From NCBI GenBank assembly GCA_020353195.1, contig CP070691.1:3717665-3781664 (forward strand): 64,000 nt of DNA, given 5' to 3'. A program made the translations under genes and the position numbers. The DNA comes from Phycisphaerales bacterium. GTDB taxonomy: Bacteria > Planctomycetota > Phycisphaerae > UBA1845. Below, piece after piece: positions 9,433 to 16,756 of the stretch; positions within the stretch are counted from its first letter, which is position 1; each line of letters begins with the position of its first letter. The notes beneath the pieces are model-generated. The model saw only the letters and a list, made by a program, of their open reading frames with translations, searched no databases and had not been told where the DNA came from.

Positions 9433-9448
9433 AGGAGGACTGCGGTTG
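9433..9448 (+). promoter_or_regulatory. Strong Shine-Dalgarno that fixes a TTG start
   Basis: AGGAGGA (9433-9439) stands six bases before a TTG (9446-9448) that opens directly on the first residues of the symporter. The longer frame upstream overlaps the AAC(3)-like gene and has no such site. Confidence 0.7.
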
Positions 9449-11443
9449 GAGTTTCTCGGCCCATACGATTACGGCATCATCGGCGTCTACTTCTGTATCC
9501 TCGTCGGCCTGGGCTTCTACCTCAGGAAGAAGGCGTCGGCCAGCCTGGAGGACTACTTCCTCGGAGGGCGCAGGCTTCCGTGGTGGGCGTTGGGCGTCTC
9601 CGGGATGGCCTCGTTCCTGGACATCACGGGGACGATGCTCATCGTGTCCTTCCTCTACATGCTCGGCCCCCGCGGGCTGTTCATCGAGTTTCGCGGTGGG
9701 GCCGTCCTCGTCCTGGTCGTCATGCTGGTCTTTTCGGGCAAATGGCACCGCCGGTCCGGATGCATGACCGGCGCCGAGTGGATGGTCTACCGGTTTGGAG
9801 AGAGCGCAGGCGGGCAGTTCGCCCGCATCGTGACCGCTCTCTGCGCCATGATAGGAACGGTGGGCATGGTGGCGTATCTGTTCAAGGGAGTCGGGCTGTT
9901 CCTCTCCACGTTCCTGCCTTATTCGCCGGTTACGTGCGCCGTCGTCATGTTCGCCGTAGCCACCCTCTACACCATGGTGTCCGGCTTCTATGGTGTTGTC
10001 TATACGGATATGTTCCAGTCGGTGATCATCCTCATTGCGGTCGTCGCCATCACCGCGATGGCGACGCTGGCCGTCGGTCGGCATCCGGGGACGATCGTCG
10101 GCCTCGCCGACACCGTCACCTCGAATCGAGAGTGGATCAGTTCGGTTCCTCACTGGCATACGACCATGCCCGAAGGGTACAAGCAATACTCGGCCTTGGG
10201 CATGTTCGCCTTGTTCTACCTGGTCAAGAACATGTTGGGCGGCGTCGGAGTCGCCGCCGATCCCAAGTATTTCGGCGCCCGTAGCGATCGGGAATGCGGA
10301 AAGCTCACGTTCCTGTGGACCTGTCTGATGATGGTTCGCTGGCCCATGATGATGGGCTTCGCCGTGCTCGGGCTGTTCCTCGTCCACGACCTCTTCCCCA
10401 ATCGCACCGTGCTGGCTGAGTCGGCCGCCATCATCAAGGAATCGCCCGAGTTCGTCGCCGAGTTCGGCGACAACGTTGAAAAGGCCCGGTGGGAGGATGC
10501 ACTGACCGACGTCATGAAAAGCCCCCGGAAGTACCCGCAACTGATCACCCGCCTTCGCGAACCGGATCTTCTCGGCCAGGACTGGAACAGGAAGCTGAAG
10601 CTTCTCGGCCACGAGGGCGGCGTGAACCCGGAGCGAATCCTGCCTGCGGTCATCCTCTTCGATATACCGGGCGGGTTTCGGGGACTTCTGTTGGTGGCCC
10701 TGATCGCCGCCTCGATGTCCACATTCGATTCAGGCATGAACCTGGGTGCGGGGTTCTTCACACGCGACATCTACCAGCGCTATTGGCGACCGACCGCCAA
10801 CACCCGCGAATTGATGCTCGCCACCTACGTGTGGATTGCGGTGGTGGTTGTTGGCGGCTGCGCGATGGGATACAAGGCCAGCAGTATTAACGACATCTGG
10901 GAGTGGCTGATCATGGGCCTCGGGGCCGGCATGCTGGTCCCGGGAATGCTGAAGTTCTTCTGGTGGCGGTTCAACTCGCGTGGCCTCGTGGTCGGGACCC
11001 TGACCGGAGTGATCGGGGCCGTCGTGCAACGTCTGGTCTGTCCTGAACTGGATGGACGGCTCCAGTTCCTGCTTCTGACGGGAATCGGCCTGGTCGGCTG
11101 CATCGTGGGGACGTTCCTGACCCGCCCCGATGACCCGAAGGTCCTCGAACACTTCTACAGGACAACCCGCCCGTTCGGCGCCTGGGGTCCGCTGAAGAAG
11201 GCCCTGTCGCCCGCGATGCGAGTGGCAGTCACCCGTGAGCACCGCAACGACCTGCTCGCCATTCCCTTCACTCTCGGATGGCAGATCACGTTGTTCCTGC
11301 TCCCCATGCAACTGGTCGTCCGCAATCTCGTGGCGTTCGCATATACCCTGCCCATCTTCATCGCGTGCCTGGGCGGGATGTACGTCTTCTGGTACCGCAA
11401 TCTGCCGCCGGACGAACCGGGGCAGACAACAAACAGCCCATGA
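9446..11443 (+). CDS. Sodium:solute symporter (SSS/SLC5 family) with a large soluble insertion
   Basis: 665 residues from a TTG start with an ideal Shine-Dalgarno. The start of the family is clear: 'YDYGIIGVYFCILVGLG', then 'SLEDYFLGGRRLPWWALG', then 'GMASFLDITGTML'. Between helices at about residues 320-405 lies a hydrophilic block of ~85 residues ('ESPEFVAEFGDNVEKARWED' and on) that ordinary SSS members lack, followed by 'GFRGLLLVALIAASMSTFDSGMN', the usual sodium-site helix. About 13-14 hydrophobic segments are present. It lies between the AAC(3)-like acetyltransferase and a Tat-exported metallophosphoesterase on the same strand, with gaps of 62 and 84 bp, so the three probably form one operon. 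The substrate is not readable. Confidence 0.85.
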   Translation: MEFLGPYDYGIIGVYFCILVGLGFYLRKKASASLEDYFLGGRRLPWWALGVSGMASFLDITGTMLIVSFLYMLGPRGLFIEFRGGAVLVLVVMLVFSGKWHRRSGCMTGAEWMVYRFGESAGGQFARIVTALCAMIGTVGMVAYLFKGVGLFLSTFLPYSPVTCAVVMFAVATLYTMVSGFYGVVYTDMFQSVIILIAVVAITAMATLAVGRHPGTIVGLADTVTSNREWISSVPHWHTTMPEGYKQYSALGMFALFYLVKNMLGGVGVAADPKYFGARSDRECGKLTFLWTCLMMVRWPMMMGFAVLGLFLVHDLFPNRTVLAESAAIIKESPEFVAEFGDNVEKARWEDALTDVMKSPRKYPQLITRLREPDLLGQDWNRKLKLLGHEGGVNPERILPAVILFDIPGGFRGLLLVALIAASMSTFDSGMNLGAGFFTRDIYQRYWRPTANTRELMLATYVWIAVVVVGGCAMGYKASSINDIWEWLIMGLGAGMLVPGMLKFFWWRFNSRGLVVGTLTGVIGAVVQRLVCPELDGRLQFLLLTGIGLVGCIVGTFLTRPDDPKVLEHFYRTTRPFGAWGPLKKALSPAMRVAVTREHRNDLLAIPFTLGWQITLFLLPMQLVVRNLVAFAYTLPIFIACLGGMYVFWYRNLPPDEPGQTTNSP

Positions 11444-11527
11444 GGTACGCGGCGGGACCGCATCCGCGGACCGCCCCGCCGTGTGCGTTCGGGACTTCGC
11501 GATGACTTCTTTGCCGTGAGGCGCGAC

Positions 11528-12682
11528 ATGAAAACGCAAAAAGACCGAAATCAAAACTCGACGAAGATGAAAACGTCCGACCCGTCTGACCGGCCGGGCG
11601 CGCGGCCCCGCGCTGCGTCAGGGACTCTCAACCGCCGGGATTTCCTGGCGGGTACGTGCGCGCTCGGGATGGCCGGCATCCTCTCCCAGCCCGGGGCCGC
11701 GGCGGCGGGCCCGGACCGCCGACAACCGCCGGAATCCGACGACGGGTTCACCTTCGTGCATATGACCGACATGCACGTCACGCCCAAGCGATGGGGCGAC
11801 AAGGGGTATCGCAAGTGCATCGAGTCGGTGGCGCAGCGCAGGCCCAAGCCGGCCTTCGCGCTGATGGGCGGCGACCTGGCCTTCGACGGACTGTACACAC
11901 CCAAGGCCCACTTCGAGGAGCAGATCCGCCTCTACAAGGAGATCAGCGACGGGCTGGGCATCCCCTACTACAACTGCATGGGCAATCACGACGCCCTGGG
12001 ATGGTCGTCGCGCCGAAAGGTCTCCGTCGACGACCCCGACCTGGGCAAGAAGATGATCATGGACCGCCTGGAGTGGGACAAGAGCTACTACAGTTTCGAC
12101 TACGGCGGCTGGCATTTCGCCGTCCTGGATTCCATCTTCCCGATCCAAACCGCCGCGGACGGCCCCGGCTACGAGCCGCGGATCGGGCCCGAGCAGCTCG
12201 AATGGCTCGCCTACGATCTGGGCCGCGCCGGCGACCGCCCCAAAGTGCTCGTCACCCATATCGCCGCGTTCTGCAACATCGGGCAGATCAACGGCGATCC
12301 CAACCGCAAGGCGATGGACGGGGGTATGGTCTTGTGGGACACCAGGGAGCTGCGGGCCGTCCTCGAGCGGCATCAGGTCAAAGCCCTACTCCAGGGGCAC
12401 AGCCACCGCATTGAGGAGTACCGCTTCAACGGCGTGCGGTACTTGACCAGTCCGGCGGTCAGCGGCGCGTGGTGGGCAGGCAGCTGGGTCGGCAGCGCCC
12501 CGGGCTACACGGTGTTCTGTTGCAAAGGCGACGAGCTGACCTGGACGCACGCGACGTTTCCGTGGGAGCCGCACCTGGAACCCGACGACGATCTCGAGCG
12601 CAGGAAGATCGCCGAGCAGGCTGCGGCGGCAAGCGAGCAGGCCCGCCTGCGCGACCGGGAGCGGGCTGGGAGGCGCGGGTAG
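11528..12682 (+). CDS. Tat-exported calcineurin-like metallophosphoesterase
   Basis: 384 residues. The N-terminus has a twin-arginine motif, 'LNRRDFLAGTCALGMAG' near residues 36-52, so export in folded form is expected. All metal-binding blocks of the calcineurin-like family are visible: D-x-H in 'HMTDMHV', GD in 'MGGDLAFDG', 'GNHD', the His of 'VTHIA', and 'GHSH'. Such enzymes hydrolyse phosphomono- or diesters with two metal ions. The ATG at 11528 was chosen because GAGG lies six bases before it; the frame is open further up without a site. It follows the symporter gene by 84 bp and probably belongs to its operon. The substrate is unknown. Confidence 0.85.
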   Translation: MKTQKDRNQNSTKMKTSDPSDRPGARPRAASGTLNRRDFLAGTCALGMAGILSQPGAAAAGPDRRQPPESDDGFTFVHMTDMHVTPKRWGDKGYRKCIESVAQRRPKPAFALMGGDLAFDGLYTPKAHFEEQIRLYKEISDGLGIPYYNCMGNHDALGWSSRRKVSVDDPDLGKKMIMDRLEWDKSYYSFDYGGWHFAVLDSIFPIQTAADGPGYEPRIGPEQLEWLAYDLGRAGDRPKVLVTHIAAFCNIGQINGDPNRKAMDGGMVLWDTRELRAVLERHQVKALLQGHSHRIEEYRFNGVRYLTSPAVSGAWWAGSWVGSAPGYTVFCCKGDELTWTHATFPWEPHLEPDDDLERRKIAEQAAAASEQARLRDRERAGRRG

Positions 12683-12711
12683 TTGGAATCCACGGCCAAC
12701 TGACGTATAAT
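12683..12711 (+). promoter_or_regulatory. Putative sigma-70-type promoter of the first pseudopilin gene
   Basis: TTGGAA (12683-12688), 17 bases, then a perfect TATAAT (12706-12711). It begins right after the metallophosphoesterase stop. The remaining ~255 bases before the gene form a long leader with no recognised element. Confidence 0.6.
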
Positions 12712-12969
12712 AATGTGTGATCTGCAGATGTGGGGGCCCACGCTCGATATAATTGCAGAGATGCTTTATTAGGTATTGACCTTAGACGTCGATACTCGTG
12801 CGTTGAGGACAGGCATAGCGCTATTGAAAGCGGCGGCGAGCCGTGGTAGATTCTCGTTTGGCGGACACGCACTGATGTCCGATACTTCGTGTATCGCGAG
12901 TGTCTGTGCACGTCGCGCAGAACAGTGTGAGTGTGCGCATCGCCGCCGGCGAATGCCGGGAGGACAGCC

Positions 12970-14007
12970 ATGTTACGAACACGGAGAACGAAGTCGAGGA
13001 GTTACCGCACGATGAAGGGCAGGCCGACTGGCGGGGCCGCATTCACCCTCATCGAGCTGCTTGTTGTTGTCTCAATCATTGCGCTTCTGGTTGCGATCCT
13101 GCTTCCCTCGCTGACGAAAGCCCGCAAGCAGGCCAAGTCCGTCGTGTGCTTCAGCAACCTCAAGTCGATGGGCACCGGCATACTTACTTATGCGACGGAG
13201 TATGGCGACAGGCTTCCTGGCCCGCTGCACCCTGCGGTCTACAAGTATCAGATTGAGGGGGATACCGAATGGGAGCGGTATCTGCGCGGTCGCCAGTTGA
13301 CTTATGTTCTGGCCAGTACGCTCGGGCAACGGGGCGGCGCGGGAGCTCAGAAGAACATTACCGACGATATTGCCGACTGCCCGGTGATGTCGGCCATCGT
13401 GCCTGACAGCCATTTCTACGCGGTTCAGGCGGCCACCGGGCGGGGCATATCCCCGACGCATTACGCGATGAACCACTACGGGAGTTTCACGGCTGAGCAG
13501 ACCGGGGTCGTCGGAAACTTCAGACTGACGAGCCCGATGTACTACTTCGGGTACAGCCCGCCTCAGCTGCCCAGCCAGTGGAGCGAGACGACGCGCCAGG
13601 AGGTGGTGAACAACCCCCCGCAACCGACAGCCCGGATTCGCCGTCCGTCTGAGGAATGGGTGCTTGCCGACGCCTGGTACCGGCCGCGGGTGAACACCGG
13701 CTATCCCGAGTTGCAGCAGGAAGGCCCCTACCAGTCCAGCTGGAGTGGCATAGCGCTTCCGAGTTTTGCGCCGCACTTCAAGCGGGGGTCAAGGTCCGTT
13801 CCCATCGATGAGGGCGAACGCACTGTTGTCGGGGCGCTGGTCAGGAAGAAGAAGGCAGACGGCAGGACGAACGCCGTGTTCTTTGACGGGCATGCCGCGG
13901 GCGAAGTGTCCAGGACCCTGGAGTGCGAAGGCTGGGACCTTCTTTACGGGTTCAGGGGTACGATGAACCCCAATACGCCGCTTGATCCGTGTATGCGGTG
14001 GAGATAG
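12970..14007 (+). CDS. Type II secretion-type pseudopilin with C-terminal VFFDGH motif
   Basis: 345 residues. The prepilin signature '[19 protein letters not shown]' is followed by 'ILLPSLTKARKQAK', as in the many planctomycete proteins of this class, and the C-terminus has '[12 protein letters not shown]', the processing-associated DG motif. The residue before the Phe is Ala (GGAA-FTLIE) where the prepilin peptidase normally needs Gly, so cleavage may be less efficient. Two starts are credible: ATG 12970 (GGGAGGA before it) and ATG 13012 (GAGGAG ten bases before), giving leaders of ~24 or ~10 residues. It shares 'LPGPLHP' and 'RRPSEEWVLADAWY' with its downstream neighbour, which marks a tandem duplication. 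Probably exported to the surface or periplasm; the cargo role is unknown. Confidence 0.8.
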   Translation: MLRTRRTKSRSYRTMKGRPTGGAAFTLIELLVVVSIIALLVAILLPSLTKARKQAKSVVCFSNLKSMGTGILTYATEYGDRLPGPLHPAVYKYQIEGDTEWERYLRGRQLTYVLASTLGQRGGAGAQKNITDDIADCPVMSAIVPDSHFYAVQAATGRGISPTHYAMNHYGSFTAEQTGVVGNFRLTSPMYYFGYSPPQLPSQWSETTRQEVVNNPPQPTARIRRPSEEWVLADAWYRPRVNTGYPELQQEGPYQSSWSGIALPSFAPHFKRGSRSVPIDEGERTVVGALVRKKKADGRTNAVFFDGHAAGEVSRTLECEGWDLLYGFRGTMNPNTPLDPCMRWR

Positions 14008-14028
14008 CGGCCGCCGGTGCCCGGAGCG

Positions 14029-14054
14029 ATGCCTGAACCGGTGGGGGCATTTTT
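14029..14054 (+). terminator. Possible intrinsic terminator after the first pseudopilin gene
   Basis: ATGCC (14029-14033) pairs with GGCAT (14046-14050) around a 12-base loop, followed by TTTT. The stem is only 5 bp plus a possible G-T pair, so this is tentative. Confidence 0.35.
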
Positions 14055-14085
14055 CGCTTTGCCTGTTATGAGGGAGAGAATTTCG

Positions 14086-14114
14086 TTGTGATACCGGCGC
14101 GTGTCCGGTAGGAT
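14086..14114 (+). promoter_or_regulatory. Putative promoter of the second pseudopilin gene
   Basis: TTGTGA (14086-14091), 17-base spacer, TAGGAT (14109-14114). Same layout as the neighbouring promoters. It lies between the putative terminator and the gene. Confidence 0.45.
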
Positions 14115-14212
14115 CGTAAGGGAGGTGTGTGCTGCTCCTTTTGCCGCGCAGGTGACGGCAAGGCGGCATTTGACAGTTCGTTGGACAGATCAGCGACAAG
14201 GCGGTGATCATC

Positions 14213-15115
14213 ATGAACGGCCAGCGTGATAGACGAGGTGCGATGCGTACTCGGCCAGGCAGTCAGCGAGGCTTTACGCTCATCGAGTTGCTTGTCGTCG
14301 TTTCCATTATTGCGCTGTTGATCGCAATCCTTCTGCCGAGCCTCAAGGCAGCCCGCGAGCAGGCCAAGAGCCTTCAATGTTCGGCCAACCTCCGGTCCAT
14401 GGGGTCGGGCGTTAACCTGTACGTGCAGGACCACGTCATGTTGCCCGGGCCGCTGCATCCGCCGATCTACCGCCGCACGGGGCTCGATGACCCCCGTTTC
14501 AACCCGATGCCGGAGGATACCCAGCGCGTGTGGTTCCTCCTGTATCGGCTGGCCCCGTACTTCAGCAAGTCGGACAACTTCCTCGAATACGCCGATGCCG
14601 TTTCCACCTGCCCGGTGGCCGCTCGAATCAGGAAAGACGAGGAGTTCATCCCGGAGGAAAACGGCGGGCCGGTAGGCAACCCCAGTTGGAGCCACCCCTT
14701 TAACTACCTGCCGAACATGTGGGGCAACACGAACCCGCAGTTCTACTTCGGGTGGGTGAACACCGGCGTAGACTGGGAAGGTGCTGTCAACGGCATTCGC
14801 TCGGGGCAGTATCACGCGCCAATCCCGCTGGACCGGATCAAGCGTCCCGGCGATGAGTGGATGATCGGCGACGCCTGGTGGGACCAGAAAGTCGTGAGAC
14901 CGAACCCGGCGGCCGACCCGGAGCTGACGCTGCTGGGGACGTGGCAAATGGACGGCGGCAGCTCCCAGAATCCGCTCCCGCGGGAGCCGTATCACGGCTC
15001 GAAGAAGAGAGGGACGAACTTGGTGTTCTTCGACGGTCACGCGGCCACGTTTAACGGGATCGAGGAGTGGCCGCTGCACTTCCCCGCCAACCGGCTGCCG
15101 GACGACGGCACATAG
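14213..15115 (+). CDS. Type II secretion-type pseudopilin (paralogue of the preceding gene)
   Basis: About 300 residues. The leader ends in Gly directly before '[18 protein letters not shown]', the textbook prepilin peptidase site, followed by '[14 protein letters not shown]'. The C-terminus carries '[14 protein letters not shown]'. The start is uncertain: ATG 14213 gives a 20-residue leader and ATG 14243 a 10-residue one with GAGG close before it. It shares with its neighbour '[10 protein letters not shown]', '[16 protein letters not shown]' and the DG-motif end. Many such pseudopilins occur in planctomycete genomes without the secretion machinery next to them, and none is seen here. Confidence 0.8.
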   Translation: MNGQRDRRGAMRTRPGSQRGFTLIELLVVVSIIALLIAILLPSLKAAREQAKSLQCSANLRSMGSGVNLYVQDHVMLPGPLHPPIYRRTGLDDPRFNPMPEDTQRVWFLLYRLAPYFSKSDNFLEYADAVSTCPVAARIRKDEEFIPEENGGPVGNPSWSHPFNYLPNMWGNTNPQFYFGWVNTGVDWEGAVNGIRSGQYHAPIPLDRIKRPGDEWMIGDAWWDQKVVRPNPAADPELTLLGTWQMDGGSSQNPLPREPYHGSKKRGTNLVFFDGHAATFNGIEEWPLHFPANRLPDDGT

Positions 15116-15245
15116 CGGTCGCAGGCGGGTCGATGGCGGGCTTCGGGCGGGTCCGAAGGACCTGCCGGGCTGCGGGCTTGGCCGGAGGCCTGTGGCAAGC
15201 TGGGGTGGCACAGTAAGAGGTCAGGATGCTGCACGGGGCGGCCCC

Positions 15246-15268
15246 ATAAGGGCTCGCCCTTATTTTAT
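15246..15268 (+). terminator. Intrinsic terminator after the second pseudopilin gene
   Basis: ATAAGGG (15246-15252) and CCCTTAT (15257-15263) form a perfect 7-bp stem with a 4-base loop, followed by TTTAT. It lies 130 bp after the stop of the pseudopilin gene. The sequence 15116-15245 shows nothing else. Confidence 0.6.
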
Positions 15269-15353
15269 GTCGGCTGCATGGAGCGTATGCGGAGGGGCGG
15301 GCGGTAATGACCCTATTTCAGCTTCAGGCCATGGAATTTTGTTACCTGATCTC

Positions 15354-15382
15354 TTGTAATCGATCTGCCCTGCGGCTAGTAT
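15354..15382 (+). promoter_or_regulatory. Putative promoter of the PEP-CTERM gene
   Basis: TTGTAA (15354-15359), 17 bases, TAGTAT (15377-15382). It would start an mRNA with a ~225-nt leader containing two hairpins. Confidence 0.45.
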
Positions 15383-15480
15383 GGTAGTTGGGTGAGGGTG
15401 GGGTAAGAAGTAGTGTCACATCTTCCTTACCCCCGATACCGAGAGAGAGTAGGGTTGTACGCAGGGAGAGAGTGGGTCGG

Positions 15481-15558
15481 CGCAAGCCGGGTCTTCCCGC
15501 TTGCGGTGATGTTGTGCAATGCGGTTGGTGGAGACAAAAACGCCTCGCGTAGAGGCGT
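15481..15558 (+). promoter_or_regulatory. Structured 5' leader with two stable hairpins
   Basis: Hairpin 1 (15481-15505): CGCAAGC pairs with GCTTGCG, then after one bulged C, GGG pairs with CCC around a 4-base loop. Hairpin 2 (15540-15558): ACGCCTC and GAGGCGT pair perfectly around GCGTA. Both lie in the untranslated leader of the PEP-CTERM gene. No T-run follows either, so they are not simple terminators. They match no riboswitch class I recognise. A role in mRNA stability or translation control is inference. Confidence 0.4.
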
Positions 15559-15615
15559 GAGTATGAGCTCTACTTTTGTGGGTACCCTCAAATCTCTCGG
15601 AAGGAGGAACGGAAA

Positions 15616-16374
15616 ATGAAGTATTTAGGAGTGTGTGCACTCGTCATGCTGATGGCGGTGCCGGTGATGGCGACGCCCACCCTCACGGTGTCCATGGGGA
15701 TCCGTGAGACGGACCAGGTCGGCGCGATCGGCGATTCCATGCCGAACGCTGGCGGGGCCATTGAGTGGCTGAACAAGGACGAGTACACGCTGGTGCTGGA
15801 CGGTACGTGGCAGACGTTCTCGTTCGACTTCAGCTCGATGGCTGCGTTCACCGGCGACGGTGCGGTGTCCGCGGATCGCGGGCTGCTGGAGCACATCCGC
15901 TTCCTGAGCACCGGGTATACCCATACCCAGACGGTGTGGGTGGACAATGTGTCGTGCACGTACGACCCCGCCGGCTTGCCGCCGCCGGCCACCTGGTCCA
16001 CGTCGTTCGACGATGTGTCGTACACGGACGGCCAGGAGGTCATGTTCCAGGAGCCGACGTTCTCGGGCTCGACGAGCGGATACATCGTTACCGGCGCCAC
16101 GTCCGGCTTCGACTCGAGCGTGTCGGCGGATGCGAACGGCGGCTCGGTCAAGGCCGAGTGGCAGTTCATCGACGGCAGCACGACCAACTGGCTGCGGTAC
16201 ACGGCGTACAGCACCGGTCAGCCGGAGGCGAATCCGCTGCTGGCGGAGCCTAATGGCCCGGCTGGGGCCTACACCAGCAGTGTGATCACCTTCAGCCTGA
16301 TGGGCGTTCCGGAGCCGGCTTCGCTGTCGCTGCTGGCGGTTGGCGGTCTGGCGCTTCTGCGTCGTCGCCGCTAG
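15616..16374 (+). CDS. PEP-CTERM surface protein with one copy each of modules A and B
   Basis: 252 residues. An N-terminal signal peptide ends at 'VPVMA-TPTL'. The C-terminus is a textbook exosortase sorting tail: 'VPEPASLSLLAVGG', a short hydrophobic stretch, and a run of four Arg. Between them lie module B (GIRET at ~28, IEW, then 'LLEHIRF') and module A ('EVMFQEPTFSGST' at ~141), both found repeatedly in the next two genes. PEP-CTERM proteins are cut by an exosortase and kept or released at the envelope; no exosortase gene is in the window. An excellent Shine-Dalgarno (AAGGAGG, eight bases before ATG) fixes the start. Confidence 0.85.
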   Translation: MKYLGVCALVMLMAVPVMATPTLTVSMGIRETDQVGAIGDSMPNAGGAIEWLNKDEYTLVLDGTWQTFSFDFSSMAAFTGDGAVSADRGLLEHIRFLSTGYTHTQTVWVDNVSCTYDPAGLPPPATWSTSFDDVSYTDGQEVMFQEPTFSGSTSGYIVTGATSGFDSSVSADANGGSVKAEWQFIDGSTTNWLRYTAYSTGQPEANPLLAEPNGPAGAYTSSVITFSLMGVPEPASLSLLAVGGLALLRRRR

Positions 16375-16440
16375 GCGAGTTGCGGCCGTCAAGTGAGTAG
16401 TGTCTCTGGTTTGGAGACCGATTCTCGGGCTCCGCTCTGC

Positions 16441-16484
16441 ACCGGGCCTGTCGAGAGGCCAGGCGGAGCGGGGCCCGGTTCTTT
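16441..16484 (+). terminator. Intrinsic terminator after the PEP-CTERM gene
   Basis: ACCGGGCC (16441-16448) pairs with GGCCCGGT (16472-16479), with further GC-rich pairing inside, followed by TCTTT. It stands about 70 bp after the PEP-CTERM stop codon. Confidence 0.5.
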
Positions 16485-16565
16485 GCGCGCCCGCCCCGTG
16501 CCGGTCTCCGGGGCCGCCGTCGAGGGTCTTCTGCCGGGGCCGATGCCGCTTTCGAGTACTTTCGC

Positions 16566-16594
16566 TTCGTTTCGGTTGCACTTGTCGTTATAAT
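16566..16594 (+). promoter_or_regulatory. Putative promoter of the 802-residue dockerin gene
   Basis: A perfect TATAAT (16589-16594) with TTCGTT (16566-16571) 17 bases upstream. The -35 box is weak. The rest of the intergenic stretch up to 16756 shows nothing else. Confidence 0.4.
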
Positions 16595-16756
16595 CGGGCG
16601 CAGCGGGGGGCAGTCTGGGGGGGCTGGGAGGGTCCCCGACCTGAAGACGCCGCGATGAGGGTCAGAACCGGGCGGAAGAGGCGAGCATGCCGCAGCGACC
16701 ACCTTCCGCATGACGCGAGCAGATTGTGTTTCCCGGGATTGAAGAAGGAGTTGGCT

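Noticed and set aside
12748-12753. A second TATAAT upstream of the first pseudopilin
   Set aside because: No acceptable -35 box lies 16-18 bases upstream, and the better promoter at 12683-12711 is close by.
15481-15558. Cyclic-di-GMP or cobalamin riboswitch in the PEP-CTERM leader
   Set aside because: Two hairpins are present, but the conserved loop sequences of those classes are missing by eye. It is reported only as an unassigned structured leader.
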